Assembly: GCA_038214535.1 (NCBI GenBank)
Contig: JBBQRS010000052.1
Span: forward strand, 1 to 31,595
Length of the DNA stretch: 31,595 bases
Direction of reading: 5' to 3'
Source of the DNA: JBBQRS01 sp038214535
GTDB lineage: Bacteria > Chloroflexota > Anaerolineae > CG2-30-64-16
How positions within the stretch are numbered: position 1 is the first letter of the stretch; the number at the start of each line of letters is the position of its first letter. The notes under the pieces were generated by a model that made no database searches, was not told the origin of the DNA, and saw only the letters and a program-made list of their open reading frames with translations. The position numbers were made by a program, and so were the translations under genes. This document shows, piece by piece, positions 7,294 through 15,215 of the stretch.

Positions 7294-10200
7294 TCAGCCC
7301 GGCAGTAGATCCTCCCGCGCGCGCACGACGCGGGTTAACTCCAGCCGACTGTCTAGCTTTTCCAGTGCAGCGATGGCGGTGTCGAGGTCGGCGCGCGCCT
7401 CGGCGATCTCCCCTCGCGCGGCACGGACTCGGCCACGCACACCCAGCGCCACGGCATGTGGATGGGGCGCGCGGTTGGCTGTGAAAGCCAGAAACTCTTC
7501 GATGAAATCCGCAGTGCGCTCGGTGTCGCCGGCGCGCAACAGCGCCTCTGCCACGGCGGGACCGCCAAATATATAGGCCATGCGTGATTCGGAAGTCAGC
7601 GCGCCCTCCAGGAAGATAGCCGCGTGTTTGGCGGCCTCAGTCGCATCGCCCCGTCGGGTAAAAACAATGATGGCTGCATTACGCGCAATCAGGCGTAAAG
7701 TAAGTTGCCCCAGGGCATCGGCGCGGGCCAGCGCGCTCACAACACAGTCTTCCGCTTCGGCGTGACGGCCTTGTTCGGCAAGCAGTGTGGTCAACAGGGG
7801 CTCGAACCAGCAGGCGACCCGTTGGTCGCCAATCCGAAGCGCCAGCGCAAGACCGGCGACCGCCTCCGTTTCCGCTTCTGCAAGCCGCCCCAGGCCCGAC
7901 AAGGCGAGGGCCTGGGAATAGCTTGCCCAGGCAACCCGATCCTGATCGCCGATGCGTTCGCCGATCTCGCGGTCTATCCGGGCATGCTCCTGCGCGACGA
8001 TCCAGTGACCGCGTATGCAGGCATTCTCAGCCAGCATTTCGTGGCCCACACAGATTGCGGCCGCGAACGCGCGGCGTTCCCCGAGGGTGACGCACGTGTG
8101 CGCCCAATCGTCCGAGCGGTCGAAGTCGCACAGGTGTTGGTAAGCGCCGGACAGTGCGCTATAGATCCACAGGAGCGCGCCCGGATCGTCCAGCGGCTCT
8201 GCCAGCGCGCGCGCCTGCTCCAGGGCGGCGATGGCCTCCGTGTGTTGGGCGCGGAAATGATGGTGGCGTCCAATCAGCGCCAGGGCCAAAGCCAGGTCAG
8301 CGGTTTGCGTGGCAGGATCCAGCTCGCGCAGGGCCTCCTCCAGCACCGGTAGGCCCTCCGCGTGACCGATCATGGCGTGGGCGTCGCCGATGCGCACCTT
8401 GAGCGCCGCGCGGGCGGCTGGGTCCGAGGTTGCCATTAGCGCCTGCCGGAAGTACTCGGCGGCCTGTACGTGGCTGCCCGCGGCATAGGCTGTGCGGCCC
8501 ATGCGCGCATGGATGTCGCCTATGATCTCGGGTCGGTCGAGTTGTTGTGCGGCCTCCAGGGCTTGCCTCAAGTGATCCAGCGCGGCGTCATGCGCGAAGA
8601 GCGCGGAGGCGGCTTCAGCGGCCCGCAGCGAGTAGTCAAGAGTGAGCTCCAAATCGCCGGCCTCTGCAAAATGATAGGCTAAATCGGCGATGTGCGCCTC
8701 TTCACGCCCCGCGTACAAGGTCTTCAGCGCCTCGCCGATGCGCCGGTGCAGCCGTCGCCGGCGCATCGGGTTGAGTTCTCGGTGCAGCACCTCGCGGATC
8801 TTGTCGTGCGTGAAAACCAACGCTTCGTCTCCAACGGGGCGAAGGAGTTGTGCGGCCGTTGCTTGATCCAGTGCATTTAGAAGGACGTCTTCATTCATTC
8901 CGGCGACGGCGGCCAACTCGACGTATGTAAACTGCTTACCCAGCGCAGCGGCGAGAGAGAGCGCTTCTGCCGTTTCGGATGCAAGACGATCCAGGCGGCG
9001 GCCGATGGCTTCAATCACGCTTTGCGGAACCGCGAGCTCGGCGATTTCCTTGCGTTGCCATGATTCACCTTCCCGATAGATTTGGCCTTGCTCGATGAGG
9101 GTCTTGATAACCTCCTCGACAAAGAAAGGGTTCCCTTCCGTTTCGCGGTAGATTAATGCGACGAACTCTGTCGAGATGGCCTGCGCGCCGAAAAAGGATG
9201 AGAGTAGTTCCCTTGTCTGAGGACGCGAGAGCCGGTCGAGGGAGATGCGGGTGGCGATACGCTCACGATTCCATGTCACCAATGATGCGGCCAGGGGGTG
9301 AATTCGGACTAGCTCGATCTCGCGATAGGCGGCCAGCAGCAAGATGGGCGACTCGCGCAGGGCGCGCAGCAAATAGTGAAGCAACGCCAGCGTGCCGGGA
9401 TCGGCCCAATGTAGATCGTCGAGGAATAACACCAGCCCGGACTGCTGCGCGATGCGATCGAAGAAACGCGCCACGTTATCGAAAAAACGCAGGCGCTCTT
9501 CCGCTGGGCCGAGCGGTGGATTGGGTGACAGCGGTCCCAGCCTGGCCTCGATCTCGGGCGCCAAACGCGCGAGCTCTGCTGCGTTATCGCCGAGCGCAGC
9601 GCGCAGACTCTCGATGCTCTGCCGATGCACCCACTCGCGTATGGCCTCGACGACAGGAAGGTAAGGGGTGGCGGCTTCGTATTCATAACAGCCGCCGCGC
9701 AACACTACTGCGCCATCTGACCGCGCTTGCTCCATCAACGCCAAAGCGAGTCGTGTCTTGCCCACCCCCGGTTCGCCCGAAAGGAGCACCAGATGCCCGC
9801 GCCCCTGCGCAGCATGCGCCCGGTGTTGCTCCAACTGCTCCATCTCGGCGCTGCGCCCTACCAGCCGGCCGCGCTCAAGTCTGTCCAGCAGTAACGCCAC
9901 CGTGTCCTGTGATTCATCGCCGCCGGGCAACCGCAGTGGAGGGAAGTCGGCCGGGAGGCCAGGGATCATAAGCTGGTAGACGAAATCACGCGAAACGAGG
10001 TTGCGCAAGCGCTGCTCGCCCAGGTTGCGCAGCGTCGCGCCGGGCGGCAGGTGATCGTGCATTGCCGCAACCGCAGCCGCGGAGAGGAGTGTCTGACCGC
10101 CATGCGCCGCGGACATCAGGCGTTGCACCAGGACGAGCGCGAGGCTGTACGTGTAGCCGTCCGCGGCGACCTCAGCGGGGCCGGTATGGATGCCCATGCG

Positions 10201-10479
10201 GACTCGCAACGGGCCGGTGACGGGCCATGGCTCGTGGCTGAAACCCTGTTGCGCTTCCATTGCCGCGAAGAGCGCCGCCGGGGCGTCGGAGAAAGCGACG
10301 CAGATACCGTCACCCGTCGTGCGGAAGATCACGCCGCCCTGAGCCTCGATCGCCTGGCGCAGGATATCAGTGTGACGTGTCAGGGCGCGCGGCATGGCCT
10401 CGGGGTGTTGCTGGTAGAGCCGGGCGCTGCCCTCGACATCCGTATAAAGAAACGTGACCTGACCGGACGGGAGTATCAT
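7294..10479 (-). CDS. adenylate/guanylate cyclase-like domain + AAA ATPase + TPR regulator
   Basis: A 1061-residue multidomain protein. Residues ~5-170 are a class III nucleotidyl cyclase homology domain: TFLYTDVEGSARL gives metal Asp14 and TTGDGICVAF gives Asp57. Residues ~205-480 are an AAA_16/STAND ATPase with LVGR at 206, Walker A GEPGVGKT (235-242) and Walker B LFLDDLHWAD (351-360). From ~600 to the end the protein is alpha-helical with TPR-like repeats rich in A, L, E and R. Such proteins are cytoplasmic signal integrators, often transcriptional or metabolic regulators. The cyclase site is atypical: the transition-state Asn expected in the ALNRxxRL motif is Val116 (ALVLVQRL), though Arg120 remains, so catalysis is doubtful. 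The start lies 11 nt from a -10-like TACAAT (10490-10495, minus strand), which hints at a very short leader. Confidence 0.9.
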   Translation of the reverse strand: MILPSGQVTFLYTDVEGSARLYQQHPEAMPRALTRHTDILRQAIEAQGGVIFRTTGDGICVAFSDAPAALFAAMEAQQGFSHEPWPVTGPLRVRMGIHTGPAEVAADGYTYSLALVLVQRLMSAAHGGQTLLSAAAVAAMHDHLPPGATLRNLGEQRLRNLVSRDFVYQLMIPGLPADFPPLRLPGGDESQDTVALLLDRLERGRLVGRSAEMEQLEQHRAHAAQGRGHLVLLSGEPGVGKTRLALALMEQARSDGAVVLRGGCYEYEAATPYLPVVEAIREWVHRQSIESLRAALGDNAAELARLAPEIEARLGPLSPNPPLGPAEERLRFFDNVARFFDRIAQQSGLVLFLDDLHWADPGTLALLHYLLRALRESPILLLAAYREIELVRIHPLAASLVTWNRERIATRISLDRLSRPQTRELLSSFFGAQAISTEFVALIYRETEGNPFFVEEVIKTLIEQGQIYREGESWQRKEIAELAVPQSVIEAIGRRLDRLASETAEALSLAAALGKQFTYVELAAVAGMNEDVLLNALDQATAAQLLRPVGDEALVFTHDKIREVLHRELNPMRRRRLHRRIGEALKTLYAGREEAHIADLAYHFAEAGDLELTLDYSLRAAEAASALFAHDAALDHLRQALEAAQQLDRPEIIGDIHARMGRTAYAAGSHVQAAEYFRQALMATSDPAARAALKVRIGDAHAMIGHAEGLPVLEEALRELDPATQTADLALALALIGRHHHFRAQHTEAIAALEQARALAEPLDDPGALLWIYSALSGAYQHLCDFDRSDDWAHTCVTLGERRAFAAAICVGHEMLAENACIRGHWIVAQEHARIDREIGERIGDQDRVAWASYSQALALSGLGRLAEAETEAVAGLALALRIGDQRVACWFEPLLTTLLAEQGRHAEAEDCVVSALARADALGQLTLRLIARNAAIIVFTRRGDATEAAKHAAIFLEGALTSESRMAYIFGGPAVAEALLRAGDTERTADFIEEFLAFTANRAPHPHAVALGVRGRVRAARGEIAEARADLDTAIAALEKLDSRLELTRVVRAREDLLPG

Positions 10480-10602
10480 AATAGCGCTTATTGTATCATA
10501 GCTTGTAGCGTATAAGTACGATAGAATCGAAGGGTCGCGTACCTGCTACCGGCATGAGACCGGCGGCCATGCGTGCAAGCAGCGTTACAAACCAGGCTGC
10601 GG

Positions 10603-10608
10603 TATAAT
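10603..10608 (+). promoter_or_regulatory. -10 box (TATAAT) for the nucleoside hydrolase unit
   Basis: A perfect TATAAT in the divergent gap between the cyclase/AAA gene and the plus-strand genes, about 95 nt before the first ATG at 10701. The -35 is not convincing. The rest of the 10480-10700 gap shows no gene. Confidence 0.45.
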
Positions 10609-10700
10609 GGGAACTCGAGGACGTTCATACGCTGGACACGAGTTGGCGCGGATGGCCGCGTTGCCACAAGACCGCCTTCAGATCGTAGAGGGAATAAGTT

Positions 10701-10757
10701 ATGTACGCAATGTACGGGAAACTGACCGCGAAGCCCGGTAAGCGGAATCACCGATGA
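10701..10757 (+). pseudogene. 18-residue head of an ABM/quinol monooxygenase gene, coupled to the next gene
   Basis: An ATG with GAGGGA 7 nt upstream opens a short ORF, MYAMYGKLTAKPGKRNHR. Its first ~14 residues match the start of antibiotic-biosynthesis-monooxygenase (ABM) family proteins (MYGxxGKxTAxPGKRDEL), which are normally ~95 residues. The frame then stops at TGA, which overlaps the ATG of the nucleoside hydrolase (ATGA, 10754-10757). It is either a deletion remnant or a now-useful leader that brings ribosomes to the hydrolase start, which lacks a Shine-Dalgarno of its own. Confidence 0.5.
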
Positions 10758-11674
10758 AGCTCCACATTGACACGGATCTGGGCGGCGACATGGACGACCT
10801 GTGTGCCGTGGCGCTGGCCCTCAACTGGCCGGGCGTCGAACTGCTTGCCGTCACCACCAACTCCGATGACGGCGGCAAGCGCGCCGGGTATACACGCTAT
10901 GCGCTGGATCTGGCGGGGCGCGGGGATGTTCCTGTCGCGGCGGGGGCGGACGTCGCGCTCGGCTGCTATCGCTTCACGCCCGGCCTGCCGGATGGGGCAG
11001 ACTATTGGCCGGAACCCGCGCCGCCCCTTCTGACTCCGCTTGACGTCGCACTCGACCTGCTGGAGCGCAGCATCGAGCAAGGCGCGGCTATCGTCGCCAT
11101 CGGGCCGTATACCAATCTGGCCCTGCTGGAACAGCGGTCGCCCGGCATCTTGCGCGACGCGCGGCTTTATCTCATGGGCGGCTATGTTTACCTCATCCGG
11201 GAAGGCTACCCGCAATGGGAAAATCGGATGGACTGGAACATCCAGGTAGATGCCGCGTCGGCGCAATACATCCTTGAGCATTCCAGCCCGCTACTGATTC
11301 CCATGACCGTGACGGTTGAAACGTGGCTCAGAAGAGCATATTTGCCACGGTTACAGGAGGCCGGCCCGTTGGCGCAGTTCATCGCGCGACAGGCGGAAGC
11401 CTTTGCGCGCGACGAACAGATGGAAGCGCTCTATGGCCAAACCTGCGCGGGCCTGCCCGACGACATCATCAACTTCCAGCATGACCCGCTGGCAGTCGCG
11501 ATCGCGCTGGGATGGGATGAAGGCGTGGAAATCCGCGAACTCCGACTCAAGTGTCAGGTGGCGGATGGTTGGCTGGTGGAGCGGGTAGATGCGAGTGGCG
11601 CGCCGACGCAGGTGGTGACGCGCGTGGACGGCGCCGCGTTCAGCGACTTCTGGCTCGACGTGGTTTCGGGGTGA
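10754..11674 (+). CDS. inosine/uridine-preferring nucleoside hydrolase family protein
   Basis: A 306-residue protein of standard family length. The N-terminal DTDLGGDMDD (residues 6-15) is the calcium-binding aspartate cluster that activates water for N-glycosidic cleavage. AIGPYTNLALLEQ, LYLMGGYV and DWNIQVDAASAQYIL are the further conserved blocks, and the HDPLAVA segment near residue 245 holds the final metal Asp. It should release a base and ribose from nucleosides in the cytoplasm. The 'WNIQVDA' replaces the common NxxxDP form, so substrate preference may differ. The start overlaps the stop of an 18-residue upstream ORF, suggesting coupled translation. A dehydrogenase follows 101 nt later and could be co-transcribed. 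Confidence 0.92.
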   Translation: MKLHIDTDLGGDMDDLCAVALALNWPGVELLAVTTNSDDGGKRAGYTRYALDLAGRGDVPVAAGADVALGCYRFTPGLPDGADYWPEPAPPLLTPLDVALDLLERSIEQGAAIVAIGPYTNLALLEQRSPGILRDARLYLMGGYVYLIREGYPQWENRMDWNIQVDAASAQYILEHSSPLLIPMTVTVETWLRRAYLPRLQEAGPLAQFIARQAEAFARDEQMEALYGQTCAGLPDDIINFQHDPLAVAIALGWDEGVEIRELRLKCQVADGWLVERVDASGAPTQVVTRVDGAAFSDFWLDVVSG

Positions 11675-11775
11675 CGTTTGCGTCAGTTATCTTGTCATCT
11701 TACAGAACATGTGAAGCAAATCTACGCCCTCACCGAGTCGGACAGAAATAATCCGTGAAAGTGGAACGAGAAACG

Positions 11776-12642
11776 ATGACACAAACGCAACTCGGCATCC
11801 TGCATCCGGGCAATATGGGCGTTTCCGTGGCGGCGTCGGCGCGGAACAGCGGTTGCGAAGTCTACTGGGCCTCGGAGGGGCGGGGCGCGCAAACGCGGGC
11901 GCGCGCCGATGAGCACGGCCTGCTTGACGCTGGCACGGTCGCGGATCTCTGCCGGACGTGCGACGTGATCGTGAGCGTGTGCCCGCCGCACGCGGCGGAA
12001 GACGTGGCCGCAGAGGTTCTGCGTCATGGGTTCCCCGGCCTCTACGTGGACGCCAACGCCATTGCGCCGCAGCGCGTCAAGCAGATGGGCGCGCGGATGA
12101 CGGAGGCGGGCGTCTCCTTCGTGGACGGCGCGATTATCGGCGGGCCGGCCTGGCAGCCGGGCGCGACCTGGCTCTACCTTTCCGGCGAGGAGGCCGCGGC
12201 GGTCGCTGCGTGCTTCGACGCCGGCCCGCTGGAAACGATCGTCATGGGCGCTGAGGTCGGCAAAGCGTCGGCGCTGAAGATGGCCTACGCCGCGTGGAGC
12301 AAGGGCAGTACGGCGTTGCTGTGCGGCGTGCTGGCCGCGGCGCGCGAGCTGGGCGTGTGGGATGAACTGGCCGCGCGCTGGGACGCCGACCGTGCGGGCC
12401 AAAGCGAGCAGTCCGTGGAACGGGCGCGACGGGTCACGGCGAAGGCGTGGCGCTTCGCGGGCGAGATGGAAGAGATCGCGGCGACGTTCGAGGCGGCAGG
12501 GCTGCCGGGCGGGTTCCACGCGGCCGCGGCGGAACTGTATGGCCGGATGACCGGTTTCAAGGACGCCCCGTCCACGCCGGAGATCGAAGACGTGCTGGCT
12601 GCGCTGGTTAAGGAATCGGACGCACGCGGAGACGTCCCCTGA
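11776..12642 (+). CDS. NAD(P)-binding 6-phosphogluconate-dehydrogenase-like protein with DUF1932 C-terminus
   Basis: A 288-residue two-domain protein. The N-terminal Rossmann half opens LGILHPGNMGVSVAAS, matching GxGxMG in a degenerate form (HPGNMG). CDVIVSVCPPHAAEDV and VDANAIAPQ follow as in beta-hydroxyacid dehydrogenases. The C-terminal half (from about residue 165, containing LKMAYAAWSKGSTALL) matches the DUF1932 all-helical domain; the Lys in this segment is the usual catalytic residue. It likely oxidises a hydroxy acid with NAD(P). I chose ATG 11776 because HPGNMG then sits at the normal distance; GTG codons at 11755 and 11761 would add 5-7 residues. The last codons lie in an arm of a hairpin repeat (12624-12711), so the extreme C-terminus may be repeat-derived. 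Confidence 0.85.
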   Translation: MTQTQLGILHPGNMGVSVAASARNSGCEVYWASEGRGAQTRARADEHGLLDAGTVADLCRTCDVIVSVCPPHAAEDVAAEVLRHGFPGLYVDANAIAPQRVKQMGARMTEAGVSFVDGAIIGGPAWQPGATWLYLSGEEAAAVAACFDAGPLETIVMGAEVGKASALKMAYAAWSKGSTALLCGVLAAARELGVWDELAARWDADRAGQSEQSVERARRVTAKAWRFAGEMEEIAATFEAAGLPGGFHAAAAELYGRMTGFKDAPSTPEIEDVLAALVKESDARGDVP

Positions 12643-12711
12643 GCGGGGATCTTCGTCGGAGAACGCGGAGGGAAGAAGTTAAAAATCTCCGCGTTCTCCG
12701 CGTCTCCGCGT
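12624..12711. repeat. nested hairpin element at the end of the DUF1932 gene
   Basis: Inner arms CGGAGAACGCGGAG (12657-12670) and 12687-12700 are perfectly complementary over 14 bp. Outer arms ACGCGGAGACG (12624-12634) and 12701-12711 are perfect over 11 bp. The left outer arm lies inside the coding end of the dehydrogenase. The GGAGAACGCGGAG core is a common intergenic repeat type. There is no terminal U-run, so termination is uncertain. Confidence 0.7.
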
Positions 12712-12736
12712 GAGAAGGACATAAAGAGGAGTTCCC

Positions 12737-13648
12737 ATGAACAACGATCTGGAAAATCAACGAAAGATGCTCTATGGGTTGTTGGGCGACCTGCCGCCAC
12801 GCGACCGGCCGATTTCCGCGCAGTTGGTCGCCCGCGAGGAACGCGACGGCTACCTGTTGGAAAAACTCGTCCTCGATCTTAACGGATTTGAGCCGGTTCC
12901 GGCGTATTTCGTCAGGCCGCAGCAGGGGGATGGGCCGTTTCCCGTCATCCTCTACAACCACGCGCACGGCGGCAATTACGTGCTGGGTAAGGACGAGCTG
13001 ATCGCGGGACGCGCCGGCTTGCAAGACCCGCCTTACGCCGATGTGTTGACGGCGGACGGCTATGCCGCGCTGTGCATAGATACGTGGCTGTTCGGGGAGC
13101 GGCGGGGCCGCACGGAGTCGGAACTGTTCAAGGAGATGCTGTGGCAGGGCCGCGTGTTGTGGGGCGGCATGGTTTATGACAGCCTGCGCGCCGTGGATTA
13201 TCTCGCCTCACGCCCCGACGTAGACGCCACGCGCATCGGTACGCTGGGCATCTCGATGGGGAGCACGATGGCATGGTGGACGGCGGCGCTGGACCCGCGC
13301 GTCAAGGTCTGCGTGGATTTGTGCTGCCTGACGGATTACCAGGCGCTGATCGAGACGCGTGGGCTGGACGGTCACGGCCTCTACTATTTCGTGCCGTCGC
13401 TGCTCAAGCACTTCACCACGGCGCAGATCAACGCGCTGATCGCGCCGCGCGCGCATCTGGGGCTGGCGGGCAACTATGACGGGCTGACCCCGCCCGCGGG
13501 GCTGGAGCGCATTGACCGGGAGTTGCAGCAGGTTTACGCGGCGGCGGGCGCGCCGGACGCCTGGGAACTCCAGCGCTACGAGACCGGGCACTTCGAGACG
13601 GCCCAGATGCGCGCCGAGATCATGGCGTATCTGCGCCGCTGGTTGTGA
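12737..13648 (+). CDS. alpha/beta hydrolase, acetyl-xylan-esterase/dienelactone-hydrolase-like
   Basis: A 303-residue cytoplasmic hydrolase. FPVILYNHAHGG (around residue 75) is the oxyanion-hole strand. The nucleophile elbow GISMGS places Ser173 in GxSxG. NYDGLTP places Asp248 and ETGHFET places His285, so the triad is complete and in canonical order. The region between DTWLFGERRG and MVYDSLRAVDYL is typical of the acetyl xylan esterase/platelet-activating-factor-acetylhydrolase-like group. AAAGAGGAG precedes the ATG. There is no signal peptide, so the substrate is intracellular, perhaps a small ester or lactone. The substrate is not determinable; carbohydrate esters are plausible. Confidence 0.88.
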   Translation: MNNDLENQRKMLYGLLGDLPPRDRPISAQLVAREERDGYLLEKLVLDLNGFEPVPAYFVRPQQGDGPFPVILYNHAHGGNYVLGKDELIAGRAGLQDPPYADVLTADGYAALCIDTWLFGERRGRTESELFKEMLWQGRVLWGGMVYDSLRAVDYLASRPDVDATRIGTLGISMGSTMAWWTAALDPRVKVCVDLCCLTDYQALIETRGLDGHGLYYFVPSLLKHFTTAQINALIAPRAHLGLAGNYDGLTPPAGLERIDRELQQVYAAAGAPDAWELQRYETGHFETAQMRAEIMAYLRRWL

Positions 13649-13668
13649 CCAGCGGCGCTGCGCAACTA

Positions 13669-13677
13669 TGGTACAAT
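13669..13677 (+). promoter_or_regulatory. extended -10 promoter element of the cation-transporter-like gene
   Basis: TGgTACAAT (13669-13677) lies 45 nt upstream of the ATG at 13722. The extended TGn motif compensates for the lack of a clear -35. AAGGTG near 13710 is the ribosome site. Confidence 0.4.
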
Positions 13678-13721
13678 GCCACAATGGTGACACAGCCGTT
13701 AATCGCAAGGTGTAATTTGCC

Positions 13722-14387
13722 ATGACGACGCTCTCCAAAACCGAAGACCGCTATTGGGATTATGCCCTCTGGCTGGCGCTGATCACCATTTTTTACAACC
13801 TCGGTGAGGGGATTATCTCCATCACCTTCGGCGTGCAGGATGAGGCGCTGACCCTGTTCGGGTTCGGCGTGGACTCCTTCATCGAGGTGCTGTCGGGGCT
13901 GGGTATCCTGGCGATGGTGCTGCGGATCCGGCGCAACCCCGATACGCCGCGCTCGCAGTTCGAGCAGACCGCGCTGCGTATCACGGGCGCGGCGTTCTAT
14001 CTGCTCGCCGCCGGGCTGGGCGTGACGGCGATCTACAACCTGAGCGCCGGTCACCAGCCCACCACCACCGTGCCGGGGGTCGTCATCTCGCTGCTCTCCA
14101 TCGCGGTGATGTGGGCGCTGGTGCGCGCCAAGCGTCGTGTTGGCCGTGAGCTCAATTCCGCGCCGATCCTGGCCGACGCCAACTGCACCATGGTGTGCAT
14201 CTACATGTCGGTCGTCCTGCTGGTCGCCAGCCTGGTCTACCAGTTGACCGGCTTCGGCTTCGTGGATAGCATCGGTGCGATCGGGCTGATCTACTTCTCG
14301 GTGCGTGAGGGGCGCGAGGCGTTCCAGAAGGCCGCCGGCCTCGAATGCGGTTGCGAAGACGAGGACGCCTGCGCGCCGGCAAATTAA
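13722..14387 (+). CDS. cation-transporter (CDF-like) integral membrane protein
   Basis: A 221-residue membrane protein with about six hydrophobic spans. Overall organisation resembles the transmembrane domain of cation diffusion facilitators: GFGVDSFIEVLSGLGIL aligns with the TM2 metal-site helix, and ADANCTMVCIYMSVVLL with the TM5 helix. The usual HxxxD pairs are DxFIE in TM2 and DANCT in TM5, so a canonical Zn site is incomplete. The last ~15 residues are acidic and Cys-rich (CGCEDEDAC), a possible soft-metal site. It lacks the large cytoplasmic CTD of CDF proteins. The ion, and whether it moves one at all, is unknown. It is preceded by its own promoter-like element and followed by a palindromic repeat. 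Confidence 0.7.
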   Translation: MTTLSKTEDRYWDYALWLALITIFYNLGEGIISITFGVQDEALTLFGFGVDSFIEVLSGLGILAMVLRIRRNPDTPRSQFEQTALRITGAAFYLLAAGLGVTAIYNLSAGHQPTTTVPGVVISLLSIAVMWALVRAKRRVGRELNSAPILADANCTMVCIYMSVVLLVASLVYQLTGFGFVDSIGAIGLIYFSVREGREAFQKAAGLECGCEDEDACAPAN

Positions 14388-14477
14388 GAATCTATCCGAA
14401 AACTGCGCGGAGCCCCTTCGCAGTGCGGCTTCAGCCGTTATGTCGCCCCCCAACGGCTAAAGCCGTTACTACGAAGG
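14387..14477. repeat. repeat copies after the CDF-like gene (14-mer plus palindromic element copy 2)
   Basis: AGAATCTATCCGAA (14387-14400) is identical to 3557-3570 and starts on the last base of the stop codon. It is followed by a hairpin with arms 14415-14439 and 14452-14477, the second copy of the element at 1907-1969. The rest of the gap to the GrpB gene shows nothing else convincing. Confidence 0.7.
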
Positions 14478-14560
14478 GAAAGACAGGATGAGAAGTCTTG
14501 TTAATCCTGTGTATCATGTCTATCAATCGCCTTGTGTTGCATCCCTGCGAGGGTGGCGTG

Positions 14561-15130
14561 ATGGTTGAGATCGTGCCGTATGATGACCGTTGGCCCGATG
14601 AGTTTCGCGCAATTGCGGCGACGCTGCGCGCGGCGCTGGGCGAGCGCGCCCTGCGGATTGACCACATTGGCTCAACCGCCGTGTCGGGGTTGGCCGCCAA
14701 AGACAGCATTGACGTTCAGATCACCGTCGCTGCGCTGGATGAAGCGGTCGCGTCTGCGTTGGCGGGCATTAGTTACGGAATTGACGACCGGCTGCGGCGC
14801 GATCATCGCCCGCCAGGCGCGACCGGCCCCGATAGCGACTGGGAGAAGTGGTATTTTCGCGAGCCGGCTGGCCGGCGGCTTGCCAATGTGCATGTCCGCG
14901 TGGCGGGGCGACCCAACCAGCGCTACCCGTTGCTGTTCCGTGACTATCTGCGCACCCACCCCGCCAGCGCAGAGGCCTACGCGCGACTCAAGCGGCAGTT
15001 GGCCGCGGGGCTGGCTGACCCGACGACGTATCCCGACGTGAAGGACCCCGCGGTAGACCTGATCTACCTGGCGGCGGAGGAGTGGGCCGCGGCGGTCGGC
15101 TGGCAGCCCGACCCATCCGACGGTTCGTAG
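14561..15130 (+). CDS. GrpB/UPF0157 family protein
   Basis: A 189-residue protein matching the GrpB/UPF0157 nucleotidyltransferase-fold family over its length. Hallmarks are MVEIVPYDDRWPDEF at the start, RIDHIGSTAVSGLAAKDSIDVQ, WYFREP and VHVRVAG, and the LFRDYLRTHPASAEAYARLK helix. The family is cytoplasmic and functionally poorly defined; related domains occur beside CoaE and aminoglycoside-type nucleotidyltransferases. I chose ATG 14561, preceded by GAGGGTGG, over a start 63 nt upstream. Its last codons and stop lie inside a perfect 24-bp hairpin arm. Confidence 0.88.
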   Translation: MVEIVPYDDRWPDEFRAIAATLRAALGERALRIDHIGSTAVSGLAAKDSIDVQITVAALDEAVASALAGISYGIDDRLRRDHRPPGATGPDSDWEKWYFREPAGRRLANVHVRVAGRPNQRYPLLFRDYLRTHPASAEAYARLKRQLAAGLADPTTYPDVKDPAVDLIYLAAEEWAAAVGWQPDPSDGS

Positions 15131-15184
15131 CGCGCCCGTAAGGGCGATCGGGGCAACAAGCGCCCTTACGGGCGCGCTACGAAC
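15123..15184. repeat. perfect 24-bp palindromic hairpin containing the GrpB stop codon
   Basis: Arms 15123-15146 and 15161-15184 are perfectly complementary over 24 bp around a 14-nt loop. The stop codon (15128-15130) is inside the left arm. CGCCCTTACGGGCGC is a recognisable dispersed intergenic repeat core. It may act as a bidirectional attenuator, but there is no U-tract. Confidence 0.8.
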
Positions 15185-15215
15185 AGGGCGCAATGGCGTA
15201 CCCTTTGGTCACAGA

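Noticed and set aside
9156..9971. 271-codon plus-strand open frame inside the cyclase/AAA gene
   Set aside because: Arg/Ala-rich shadow with no motif; the minus-strand Walker motifs fix the coding strand.
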